Assembly: GCF_050947335.1 (NCBI RefSeq)
Contig: NC_134997.1
Span: forward strand, 4,030,001-4,094,000
Direction of reading: 5' to 3'
DNA: 64,000 bases
From: Megachile rotundata
Lineage: Eukaryota; Arthropoda; Insecta; Hymenoptera; Megachilidae
In this document: positions 51,225 through 63,285 of the stretch, piece by piece
Layout: each line of letters opens with the position of its first letter
How positions within the stretch are numbered: position 1 is the first letter of the stretch
Notes under the pieces: generated by a model
What the model was told of the DNA's origin: nothing
Database searches by the model: none
Seen by the model: only the letters and a program-made list of their open reading frames with translations
Position numbers and translations under genes: made by a program

Positions 51225-51349
51225 ACAGAAACGTAATATATCTATTGGGAAAAATGATACACTGAACGTTATAACTCAATAAATGTATTTTTTAGGACAA
51301 TTGTATTTATAACAAAAAGAAATGTCTGTATAATTCAGTTTTTATAAAT

Positions 51350-51832
51350 GACTACGTTTCCATCGAGAGTTCAAATCGGGTCAGAGTCGGGTTAGAGTCG
51401 GGTTGGGGTGAGCGCTTTTACGGTGGAAACGACACTTTTACGGTAGTTGAACTCTACCCTACAAAATTTTAGGGTAGCGTTCAATTGGGTTCGGTGGAAA
51501 CGACAAGAGTCGAGTTCGTGATGCCAACATAACAAATCCAAATTGCATTGTGTATCACGTGTTGTATTAATCGGTGTAGAAGAGGTTATTATTACTTTTT
51601 GTGGGTGATCTTGTAATCTGAGAAATAATTTTTGTATGTTATTTTGATATTGTAAAATTAATATTGCTCTCCTTTACATGTCAGAATATGGTAGTTGACT
51701 TTGTGCAGTTGGTAATGTTCAACCCTGCCGCAACTCCAACCCGCTACTCAAACCCGACTCTAACCCGACTCTGACCCGATTTGGACCCTCGATGGAAACG
51801 TAGTCGATGGAAACGTAGTCATGGAAACGTAG
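51350..51832. mobile_element. MITE family A, copy 2 (opposite orientation)
   Basis: Starts GACTACGTTTCC; its body is the reverse of the 29383-29868 copy, including the TGTATCACGTGTTGTATTAA-like core. The right end is reiterated: after ACGTAGTC come a further GATGGAAACGTAGTC and ATGGAAACGTAG. No clear target duplication. Confidence 0.85.
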
Positions 51833-51896
51833 CATATGCAGCATAAAATACATATATTACAGAGTTGTCACGCTTACGTCAAAGTGTAGGTATACT

Positions 51897-52330
51897 ATAA
51901 AATGGCGACGCGAGCAAAATCAGGGGGAATGTTACCTAAGCGCCCCGTTTTTTAAAAAGATAATAAATAAAGCAACGAGAGACAATATTCGACAAGAAAA
52001 CTACTCTTTTTAGCGAAACAGAGGTCATAGCCAATTTAAATGCCTATACCAAATGAATCGAGAGTAGGAATGCGATTTCGACGTGGTATATGAACATGGC
52101 GGCACAGAGTAAATCAGGGGTAACACTCACTGTCGGCATCTCTGTTCTCTCGAAAACCAAACAATAGCTATAACAAGAGGCAACGCTAGACAAGGAAACC
52201 CACCTCCTAGAGAGAGATAGAGGACACAACCAATTTAAATGCCCAAATCAAAAGAATCGGGGGTGCGCATGTGCCTAGTGTAGAAGTATGGCGGTCGAAA
52301 AAGAATAGTTTAAACCTGCATTTTCACCAG
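51897..52330. repeat. Degenerate ~195-bp tandem repeats
   Basis: Three units begin ATGGCGACGCGAG (51902), ATGGCGGCACAGAG (52096) and ATGGCGGTCG (52289). Each of the first two has a CAGGGG element, an AGACAA/AAACC element and the shared core CCAATTTAAATGCC. They run into the left arm of the large inverted repeat. Confidence 0.65.
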
Positions 52331-52708
52331 TAATTTATTTGTAATAGATATTATGTCATATCTCTGCATCACATTCATCTGTAATTTTTTGTGATATATA
52401 GTTTTTCATTTTCTTATAAGTTATGTAATAATCATTTCCTAGATACATATTCTTCAAATATATTTTGTAGAGTAATCATTTGGTATATTCTTTTTTTTTT
52501 CAACTTTTCAACGACGTAAAATTGATGCAAATACTTCAAAAGACAATATTAGTAATATACAAAAAATTTATTATAAACACATTCCTAATTATTAGAGATT
52601 GACATGAAACTAGATTCGCTTGATTTAAATTTTCCACTCGTTTATACAACTAATTTAAAGGGACAGCGCAGCGGTTTCGAAAGATCAAAGGTGCTGATAG
52701 AGAGTCAG
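52157..52708. repeat. Left arm of large inverted repeat
   Basis: About 550 bp whose reverse complement recurs at 55849-56389, with small indels. Noncoding. The two arms are 3.1 kb apart. Confidence 0.9.
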
Positions 52709-52840
52709 CAGACATTTTGAACAATCTTTGAACTGACAATTAGACTATTGTATTGTACGTTGATATCAGTTTTTATCTAAAGTTTCGTTTAAATACTTAT
52801 ATTCTATTTAATATAATAAACTATTAAGTTCGGCGGATTA

Positions 52841-52939
52841 CAGCATGATAAAGGATGTTGGCTTACTTCTTTCTTGTGGACTCTTCGTTTACCAGATTTA
52901 GCACCAGTGGATTTCTTTACAACTTTTATGAAGTTGTAA
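52841..52939 (+). pseudogene. Mariner-like transposase remnant
   Basis: A plus-strand frame contains LPDLAPVDFF, the catalytic C-terminal signature of Tc1/mariner transposases (PDLAP-DFF), followed by a stop a few codons on. No other conserved block is readable, so this is a relic. Confidence 0.55.
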
Positions 52940-54988
52940 AATAAGTTGTTCATTATCCAGGCTGAGAAATCATGTTCGTTAAACAATTACAACATCCAAT
53001 TGAACATGCTTTCTGTCACTTATAACGAAAAAGAAATATGTATGCAAAGAAATAATTTTTATCATTGTATTCTGTTACTTACAAAACGAATGAAAATATT
53101 TGACAAGACCACTTTTGTAAGAGAAGTTAAATGGGATTCTTTAGGAGAATGTTTTTGAAATTTACAATCATTAGACTTTATTTTTTATAAAAGCCATTCT
53201 TGTGTGTTAGCTTCTGCATGGTCGCCATTGCTGTTTAAGCAAGTAGGCATCTGGATTTCCATGTTCCGTCTAAGATTCTCTCCAAAGTTTCACATTGATT
53301 TTACGCGGCAGAATGCATATTCAACTCTACATTTTAATTGTGTTACTGACGTAATTTGTTCTCTGATCGATAAACAATATCTTTTACGACCTTCCAAAGG
53401 GAGAAATTCACTGGTGTTAAATTTGGTGAAGGAAAGGCCATTAGTAAAGAACACGCCCTCGTCTGATTCATTATGTTTCAAATACTTCATTCATGAATTG
53501 ATTAACCGGTCAAGTAGAATCGAATTATGATTACATATAATTACATTAATAGAATAAATACATACAAATATGTCTTTATCGCGATATAATTTGGCGTAAT
53601 TTGTTTAAGTGACTAAAGCGTAAAAATTGCAGATACGTGACACTACTCAATCGTGTAGGTAAATAAATAAAGCTAATAACGTGATTCGCAATTAATCCTG
53701 CCCAAATGTATATGATGAAGTGCTCTTAATTAAATTATTCGATCATTACATGCAGATTTCTATACACCCATATTCTGACATTATTTATTACTCCTTGAAA
53801 ACTTACTTTTATTCGAACATAATACACATTTCAAAAAGCGTGAGTCACGCTATAATTTATGTGACATCCAATTGTAGAAATTTCTTCGAGCTAGTCGTTT
53901 GAACATGTAGAATTTTATATGATCGCAATCCTTCTTTGCGTATGACATATCGTGTAGTAAAATAAGTGATTCTTGCTCGTCGAACGGCGCTCCGTAAGTC
54001 CATTAGATATATTTCACGAAACAAAGAATGGTTTCATCTTGGTTCATCAATAGCTCATAACGTTGCTCAATATTTCTATACCGAATTATGTCGCTCTTTA
54101 CCGTGCGGCTACTAATGTTAAATTGACTCTTAGAGGATTTTGAAATGATAGAATACAGCGTTGAATTCTGCCCAAATTTTGGAAAGAATCAGAAGTTAAA
54201 GAGGAAGAGGAAAATGTGATAAAACGAATTTTGCTCTGCCTATCACCATTCAATGAACTACAAATACAAACAATTACTCACCATTACGAGAATATCTACG
54301 TACTTACGACAGTAATCCGAAGACAAAGATCAATTATTTTTAGTTGTCTTCTTCTTTTCCACGAAGAAGGAAAGAAAAAAGGCTTCGACCAATGTCGAAG
54401 TTCGGCGAGTGAATAGCGTAAACTAATTTGCATTCGAATACCAGTGAAATAATATTAATCCGATAATGTAAGTATATTATTTTTTATTTTAATTTGAATT
54501 AACTTTAACCAGAGAATTTGCCACATTTTGGTCTTAGTACAAAACTAAACACAATGTATACATACTTTTAATTTAACGGACAAAAAAATAAGACATCACT
54601 TATTATAAGTACAAATACACTTCAAATTAAATCATGGCTTGATTCATTTTATACTGAAAAATCTCACGATTCCATTTGTAAATAATTCAAAAAATATAAA
54701 AAATATAAAGATTTTATTCTTAAATTAGTTAATAGCTTACAATATCTTTTCTCCGATTGCTTTGATTTTCACATCTCCATCTGCTTTACTATCAGATGGT
54801 CCTTTTTTGAAATCGATAATATCTAGAATCTAATGAAATTATCATTCTCGGAGATAAGTGGATAATTTGTGATAAACGATTACATTAAAACATTTCATTT
54901 CTGCTGACAGCAATCTTTGTATTTATAATTGGAATGCAAACATTTCGTCAAGAAAATTTATTTTTTACGTGCATTTAAAAGTAGTAAA
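52940..54988. other. Interior of the inverted repeat, unassigned
   Basis: Contains a 108-codon plus frame (53204-53530) and a 66-codon minus frame over the same place; neither shows a recognised domain. Probably decayed mobile DNA. Confidence 0.45.
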
Positions 54989-55242
54989 TGTTATATACGC
55001 GATTGGGGAAGTAGTCCCACGAACGGTCTGCGCGACGCGACCACAAAGATCACCGGGGACACTTGAACGGTACCGAGCGAAAACCGCACGAGAATTCGAT
55101 CGGCAATTGTTTTTATACCGCGTCTTCCCGCTCGGCCATGCGTTGGCGTCATTCTGCGTTTACCACACGTCTTATTCACTTCGTTGTTAAATAAAGTTAT
55201 TTGTTACAAAAAGTGTTCATTGGTCTCCTCAGCCCAAATACA
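54989..55242 (+). repeat. Possible solo LTR
   Basis: A sharply GC-rich block in AT-rich DNA, starting TGTTATATACG, with a TATA-like TTTTATACC (55110s), AATAAA (55190s) and a CA end about 50 bp later. This is the promoter/poly(A) order of an LTR. No flanking duplication or partner LTR was found. Confidence 0.4.
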
Positions 55243-55848
55243 ATAATAAATTTTTTTATTTCAAATGACCTATTCTACAAATAACTTCTGGCATACAACA
55301 GTATTTTTAATTGTAATCTAACAATTCATCAGCATCGCTGAAACCTATTCATGCGCCAACGTTTGCATCGCGGATAATGTACAGGATCTACCACGCAATT
55401 TAGCGTTTAATACGTTTAATAATAAGAAAACTTCGATATCATTTTTTGATTTGCGGCATATGAATCTATTAGACTTTTTATGCTCTTAACTAATAGTACA
55501 AAATCATAAAGAGTTTGAACTTGAATTTCAAGACAAGATCAATTTTACAGTCATTTTTATTTACAAATATTCATTGATTTAAAGATGCGAAATTATGTTC
55601 TGAACTTTGAGATACATGTAAAATGGTAAATTATAATTATAACTTTAATTTTCTTCTCAAACTTTTTAAATATTTGTAATGACAATATTTACTGATAGAC
55701 ATTTTGAAAATGTTATTATAAATGCTCAGTATAGTACAGGATATTGCGTGTACCTTTAATACGACCAATAACTTTTATACCTTAGCGTTTCCATCAAGGT
55801 AGTCAAATAGAGAAATTTTCATGCTATAGTCGCAGAGTAAACCAGAGG

Positions 55849-56389
55849 CGACACTCCCTGTCAGCACCTTTGATCTCCCGAAACCGCTATCCCTTTAAAT
55901 TGGTTGTATAAACGAGTGGAAAATTTAAATCAAGCGAATCTAGTTTCATGTCAATCTCCAATAATTAGGAATGTGTTTATAATAAATTTTTTGTATATTA
56001 CTAATATTGTCTTTTGAAGTATTTGCATCAATTTTACGTCGTTGAAAAGTTGAAAAAAAAAAGAATATACCAAATGATTACTCTACAAAATATATTTGAA
56101 GAATATGTATCTAGGAAATGATTATTACATAACTTATAAGAAAATGAAAAACTATATATCACAAAAAATTACAGATGAATGTGATGCAGAGATATGACAT
56201 AATATCTATTACAAATAAATTACTGGTGAAAATGCAGGTTTAAACTATTCTTTTTCGACCGCCATACTTCTACACTATGCACATGCGCACCCCCGATTCT
56301 TTTGATTTGGGCATTTAAATTGGTTGTATCCTCTATCTCTTTCTAGGAGGTGGGTTTCCTTGTCTAGCGTTGTCTCTTGTTATATCTAC
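55849..56389. repeat. Right arm of large inverted repeat
   Basis: Reverse complement of 52157-52708, aligned from the GTCAGCACCTTTGATCT block to GTCTCTTGTTATA. Confidence 0.9.
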
Positions 56390-56540
56390 TCTTTGTCTAT
56401 ACTCTATGCTTCTACACTATACACATGCGCACTCCTGATTCTTTTGATTTGAGCATTTAAATTAGCTATATCTATTGTCTCTCTCTAGGAGGTAGGTTGC
56501 CTTGTCTAGTGTCGCCGCTAGTTGTATCCCTACTCTTTAG
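56265..56540. repeat. Tandem duplication of ~130-bp unit
   Basis: ACTTCTACACTATGCACATGC... recurs as GCTTCTACACTATACACATGC... about 133 bp later, each with the GATTCTTTTGATTTG core and a CTAGGAGGTGGG-like or CTAGGAGGTAGG block. Confidence 0.75.
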
Positions 56541-56577
56541 TGTGTGTGTATATATATATATATATGTGTGCGCGCGC

Positions 56578-56608
<31 letters not shown>

Positions 56609-56614
56609 TGTGTA
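56541..56614. repeat. TG/TA/CG/TG compound microsatellite
   Basis: 74 bp of almost unbroken alternating purine-pyrimidine, with (CG)11 at 56571-56592. Confidence 0.95.
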
Positions 56615-57798
56615 CAACATAAAAGGTATAAAAACTTAATATGAATAATGGTACATATTAAATTGATATTTTCGAATTTTCACTAAGGGGTTTAAGCGGA
56701 ACACTCATTCATATTTTAACGTGAATCATTCCTAAAACGCCATCTTTCGGATTACGATGGTGAATAATGTTTAATCGTGCTTGTGATCATGATTTTATAA
56801 TCACTGCGATAAATCATTGTCAGCGATTTTGTATGCTATCTCTAATAGCTATAAGATATCATTGAAGGAAGTTATTGGTGTGCATAGGTACCAACTCACA
56901 CTAAATCCCTAGAAATTCACGAATCGAAAAATCATTAGTCGTTGCATTGACTTTTTGAATTTTTATAAAAAAAATTCGATTTTTATCAGGACACCATAGG
57001 TTTATTCGACATTGTTATCTTGATTGATAATTAATCATTTGCTGAGTAAAACACTTGAAAAGTGTATGAAAGTTATTCGTCGAGTCAACGGGAAACAATG
57101 CGTGCGATCTGTTATTAAAAGTATGAATATATTTTCGGTTCGTACCGATCTATAAATTGTTTTCTTTATCCTATTCACTTGTATTCGTTTACATTCAGTT
57201 ATTGTATATTAGGCAATGAATCAAAACATTCTTTTCGAAATATTATATTAAACTAATATTTGACTCCGTGGAACAAGGTATATCGATATTTAAATCTTTT
57301 AACTATTAATCATAAATATTCTTAATGAACATTAATATTTTCATATTTTTTATAGAAATTTATAGATAGTGATTTATTTTTCCTTGGAATATGTAAGATG
57401 TTACTGTTTAAAATGTGATATATTTTCAATTTATGACGTGTTAAGAAAAACGAACAGTTTAAATTAATAAGAGAATAGAAATTATACAAGAAACCATAAC
57501 TTAATCAACAAATGTGAAACTGTTTAGAAATAATATACAAAAAAATATGAAAATATTTTTTTAATTGCACGTAATTAAACTTTCTATATTTTCTCTTTGG
57601 TGATATTAATAATAACTACATGATTACATAAATTTTTCATTTATGTATATATTTAACAATATAAGTTAATAAAGTTATGTAAAATTTGACATTTGTTTTT
57701 GTTAAATACATGTACTTGTCAAAATATTTTCTAAAATATTAAAATATACATAGTGCCCAAGTTTACTGTTTTACTGTATTTTTTATTTTTCAGAAATA
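56615..57798. promoter_or_regulatory. Region upstream of egghead
   Basis: No coding region. An acceptor (TTTTTCAG, ending 57793) sits 5 nt before the egghead ATG, so at least one 5' UTR exon and the promoter should lie here. Confidence 0.5.
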
Positions 57799-59280
57799 AT
57801 GTTGAGCAGTGTCACAAAACATATCTTACATTGTTGTCTACTGCTTATTGTCATAATTGTTTTTGAAATAATCATTGGTGGACTTGGGTGGCATGGCACT
57901 AAAAAAGAAACATTTGATCCATGGATTCAGTACGGATTTCTGGGTGCCCTTATTTTATATATATTACGGACACTTACATTTCTTTCGTTTCCTCAAGTAT
58001 TATTTAATTTTGTGGGATTAACGATCTACAATGCATTCCCAGATAAAGTTACTTTAAAAGGCTCACCATTACTTGCACCATTCATTTGTATTAGAATAGT
58101 AACACGTGGAGATTACCCACAATTAGTGAAAGCAAATGTTAATAGAAATTTGAACAAATGCATTGAAACTGGTTTGGAAAATTTTCAAATTGAAGTAGTC
58201 AGTGATAAACCTATTGGATTATCTCCTCATCGAAGAATTAGGGAAGTTGTTGTACCAGAAAATTATCGTACAAGTAGTGGTGCTTTATTCAAAGCACGTG
58301 CTTTACAGTATTGCTTAGAAAGCTCAGTGAATGAGTTAGCAGATCATGATTGGATTGTACATCTTGATGAAGAGACTTTATTGACTGAAAATTCTGTTCG
58401 TGGAATATTGAATTTTGTATTAGATGGAAAACATCAGTTTGGACAAGGCTTAATAACATATGCAAATGAGGATGTTGTTAATTGGATTACTACCTTAGCA
58501 GATAGTTTTAGGGTAGCAGATGATATGGGAAAATTAAGATTGCAATTTACTATGTTTCATAAACCTTATTTTAGTATGAAAGGTTCCTATGTTGTCACTC
58601 AGGTAATTATTTATTGTCTTGCAATTTTATTTTTAATCATAATGGTAAATTATAAAAATACAATAAGTTATACAATAAGTTATAAAGATAAAATTTTGTT
58701 GTTGTAGATGGGTGCTGAAAAAGAAGTTTCATTTAATAATGGACTAGATGGGTCTGTTGCAGAGGATTGCTTTTTTGCAATGAAAGCATTTACTCAAGGG
58801 TACACTTTCAACTTTGTAGATGGTGAAATGTGGGAAAAATCACCATTTACATTGTGGGATTTTGTACAACAAAGAAAAAGGTGGTTACAAGGTATATTAC
58901 TTGTCGTACATTCCAAAGCAATTCCATTAAACAAAAAGCTGCTTCTAGGCATATCTTGTTACTCATGGGTAACAATGCCTCTTTCTACATCTAATGTTGT
59001 ATTAGCAGGACTTTTTCCTATTACTTGTCCACCACTTATAGACTTTCTGTGTGCTTTCATTGGTGCAGTAAATATTTACATGTACATTTTTGGAGTAGTT
59101 AAATCATTTTCTTTATATCGATTTGGTATTGCTCGATTTATATTATGTATATGTGGGGCATTATCAACAATTCCTTTCAATTTAATTATTGAAAATGTTG
59201 CTGTTATATGGGGTTTATTTGGAAAGAAACATAAATTTTATGTCGTTAATAAAGAGTACAATCCACCATCGATTGTATAA
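57799..59280 (+). CDS. egh: Egghead beta-1,4-mannosyltransferase
   Basis: Two exons (57799-58602, 58708-59280), phase 0, total 458 aa; fly Egh has 457. N-terminal membrane helix (about 10-30), second helix (45-80), a GT2-type catalytic loop with HLDEE (acidic residues 190-192), ED at 287-288 and QRKRW at 323-327 (the QxxRW motif), then three or four C-terminal helices. The enzyme adds mannose from GDP-mannose to glucosylceramide, giving the mactosylceramide core of arthropod glycolipids, in Golgi/ER membranes. Retention of the intron would give a frame that ends soon after the donor, so splicing at CAG|GTAATT is needed. Confidence 0.96.
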
Positions 59281-62200
59281 AGAAGTATTAAAAACTGTTT
59301 ATAAATGGCAACATATGCTTACAAGAATGCTTGTATGCATTAATGCCAATAACTTTAACCAAATAGGGGTATTTTTAGTTGTATTTAAAATTGAGAGACT
59401 TGTGCATGCGTTTAAATTAGCTAGTTGTTTTTAGAGTATTCATAAAGCAGTATATATATATATATACATATATACTTATAGTGTTCAAATATTTACCATA
59501 TTCAAATCATGCCATTAAATTATTTATTTAAACTAATAATTCAAACAATTAAAAAGGTTCAACAATTTTTCAGTCTTATGATTCTATTATTACGTTAGAA
59601 CTTATATGAAATTCAGTAAAGTACTCAATATTTGCAATATTACCTCACACTTTATTTATTGATATATGAAAAAATTATTAAGTAAAAGGTAATATACTTT
59701 TGATTTAGTAAATCTAAAAATTAAAAATTATAATACTGTAAATAGAAATCTTATACTTGTATAATATATTAGGTGTCCATTAAGGTTGATGTAAAATATA
59801 AATAAATAAGTAAAGAAAATCAATTGCTTTACTCTGATACACTTACACTTTATTAATTTTGCATAAGCTAATACAATCCAATAAACGGTATTTTATTGAA
59901 ATTTATTTTTTTAATTGTTTTAATTTAATTTCAAATATGTTAGCAGTGATATTAAAATTAAAAAATTGGAAAATTCAAAAGATATTATAAGTTTAATTGT
60001 AACAATTAAATCATTCATAATAAAAGTCTTCCTTTTTATATATTTCAGTTCCAATTTATTCTTTTGATTAAAAAAGGAAATACCAATTATCTTGATTAAT
60101 GTTTATATATAATGTTTCAGAATTCTAATTAAGAGTAAAATATTATTTTGCATGTAAAGTAACTCATCTTTATCATTTTTCAAAATACATCAAATAGTCT
60201 TACATGTTTTATATTAATGTTGTTTACATTAGTTCTGTCACTTGTTTTATAATAAATTTTCAAATTTAGATTTTCTGGACACCTAATAATAAAAATAATA
60301 TTTATATCAATAGTATAATAATAATTATAACAATACTGACAATGAGAGTAACATGATTGTTATCTGTGGATACTGATATTTTTAATATAACAGAATAAAT
60401 TGGTTTTTTAAGTATGTTAAAAAGGTATATAATAAAAATTTGCTTGTGTTTTTCATGAATAAAGTTAATTTAATTGGTATTTATTAGGCAAGGTGTAAAA
60501 TTAATGGTTTTGCAGATTAGTATTTCTAAGGCTATAGAAAAGAAAAATAATATTATTACATTTTACTTGTGATGAATAGCTTTTATAATGTTTTTTTCTG
60601 ACACAAATCTGATACACATCATGAAATGTTAGTTAAAATACTACAAAATATAGTTTCAAATGTTAACAAACAGTAACTTACTCTATTAAAATTAGTTACA
60701 CATTGTTATTAATATATAGAAAAATTATTCAAATAAAATTGTTCATTGCAATATCAATTTTTAGACATTACTGATTTTATTTAGATATTTTTTTAATCTA
60801 ACCTTTATTCAGTACTATATAACACATAATTAAACTATTTTGTAAAAAGTAAAACACAGCAATGATAAGTTTCCCATTTTATAGTAGAATTATTTATTTA
60901 GTACATTTATCTTTGTACCATATATGTACTAAATGCATTGTAAAAATTACTGTGATATAATTCTATTGTAATCATGCAATAACCAACTCATTTCATAATA
61001 TCATTCAAATTCCATTTTATAATATTGTAGTTTAAGAATATAAAAAAGTATTTCATACAATACACAATTAATTGCTGTAACAGCAATTATTTAATTTTGG
61101 TATATGATAATATTAATAAAAAATTATATGTAAACTTTTAGTATTCAAAGAACAAATTGTTTTCTGTCACAAAATGAGAGAGTACATATAAGTTTTATTT
61201 TAAATAATTACCAAGAATTATACGTTCTATAAACAAAAATATGTTATATATATTGGTATATACAATCAAAAACAAATTATGAAATGTAATGTTTTTGGTA
61301 AAAAATTACAAAAATATTTATACAAATTTTATCAAATTAATATGTAAAAAAATAAATGACAATTTAAATCAAATATTTAACCAGTTTAAATCAGTGTGTT
61401 AAATATATGCAGTAATGAATTTATATACTTACTACAATTTAATATATAAAAATACATATATGGCATGTTATAAGAAGATTGTACAATTAAGAAACTGCAG
61501 TTTCTTCCTACCAAAATCAGAGTTTCATTAACTCTAGATAATCTTCAGTTGTTTTAAATTGAAGCAGCAGATTGTAAAATAGTAGAGAACTTCAATTTGT
61601 TATGATATCAAAAATTTGCAGATTTTAAATTGTGCAACTTTTTTAAAACTCCCTATACTTAAGGAATAAGTAATGTATTTTGAACCAGACTTATTCTGTC
61701 TAGTCAGAACATAAAAATGTATTTCGATTAATTCTTACAATATAAATACAATTATGATATAATATTGTTTCCAAAACACTCTATATATATATATATATGT
61801 GTGTGTATTCTTAAACTTTTATTTTTTCTATTGTTATTATACAAGTTAAGATAAACTAAGATTTCACCATGTTTAAATTGAACAATTTATGTATTAACTC
61901 ACAACTAAAGCAAGTGTAATTATTATCCTATTTATATAAATGAATATATTTACAAAGTGTTACTAAGAAGAGTTTAAGATTCACCAAACTAAGGTATAAT
62001 TAAAAAAAGTGTTCATTAGAAAAAGTAAAAAATGTTTAATTAATCTGGATGGTAAAATTAACTTTATTAATGTAGAATGTGATTTTTAGTTTAGGTATAT
62101 GTATTTTGTGAATAAAAAACATAGGAATATAAACAAAGGAAGCAATCTACAAAATCTTCTATAACAATAAAATATTATAAACTTTTAGCAATTAGATATA

Positions 62201-63285
62201 TACAGAATGAAAGAATTGGAAATTGTATATGTATCGACTTTATATTGTAAGAAATGCATTTATGTTCATTAGACATTTTTTACTTTTTGAAATGTATAAT
62301 ATACATTCCTTAAATCTTAAATTGTTGCTTTATAACACTGTGTACATGTACTTAAGTTGTTAAAATATTTTAAGTGGTGAGTGCAGCATCAAAACTAATA
62401 GTACTTATATTTCTCTTGATGTATCAATACCATTTTAAGTAAATTATATTTTTAAATATGATATTTTTATACATATAACTTATGTGTATTATTACTTACA
62501 TAAGATGCATATGTAAATTTAAAATTTTTAATATTTCGAAATATACGAGTCTCTTATAATCGTTATTGTCTCTAATTATGATAATTCTACCATGATAATA
62601 AGCGTATTATTAGTGGTACATATACAGATAATCATCTAAACATAAGAAACCAACTTTAATGTCAGATGATTGTTAAGCTAGTACACAATACTGTGTTTTA
62701 ACTGTATTTTACTGTAATAAATAAACAATGAAAATGCTATAGCGTTATACATGAATTGTAATGTTCCATTTTCTGTTTAATATATATAAATAAATATGTG
62801 TGAAATACAATGTTCGTTTTTAAAAAAATTGCAAGAAATAATAGGTTAAATTAGACCAGTCATATTATATTGTATATTTTGCTAATATATTTCAGTATTT
62901 TTAACAAAAATGATAAACCTTATCTTTGGAATATTAAATCAAGAATAGAATAAAGGACTGTAAAAACCTTTTAATATATAAAAAATTATACTACATATGT
63001 TTACTTTGAATTATTGTTATCTATCTTTTAATGTACAAATATGACAGTACCATGAAATCGTATTTAAACATGGCGTTCTGTGTCAGCTGTTTTGTAACAA
63101 ACAGCTGTGTTTGACAGTAAAAGATACTAAACACACAGTATAAATGCAAATTTATTTATTTGTACATATTTTAAGTTAAATGCGGTATGAACATAGTAAA
63201 TAGAGAAAAATGTATTAAATTATATGTTTCTTGTGAAAATGTATTCGAACTTTTCATTATAGATATAAATAAATTATAAACAAAA
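59281..63285. other. Intergenic region egghead to right-edge gene
   Basis: 4 kb of very AT-rich DNA with only chance frames. It holds the egghead 3' UTR and the next promoter. Short TA microsatellites at about 59452-59475 and 61783-61806. Nothing else recognised. Confidence 0.55.

Noticed and set aside
53204..53530. 108-codon plus frame and its 66-codon minus partner
   Set aside because: No recognised domain and surrounded by decayed repeats; not called as a gene.
55000..55190. Frames of 62-73 codons on both strands in the GC-rich block
   Set aside because: GC-rich noncoding DNA gives open frames on both strands by chance; the block looks more like an LTR.
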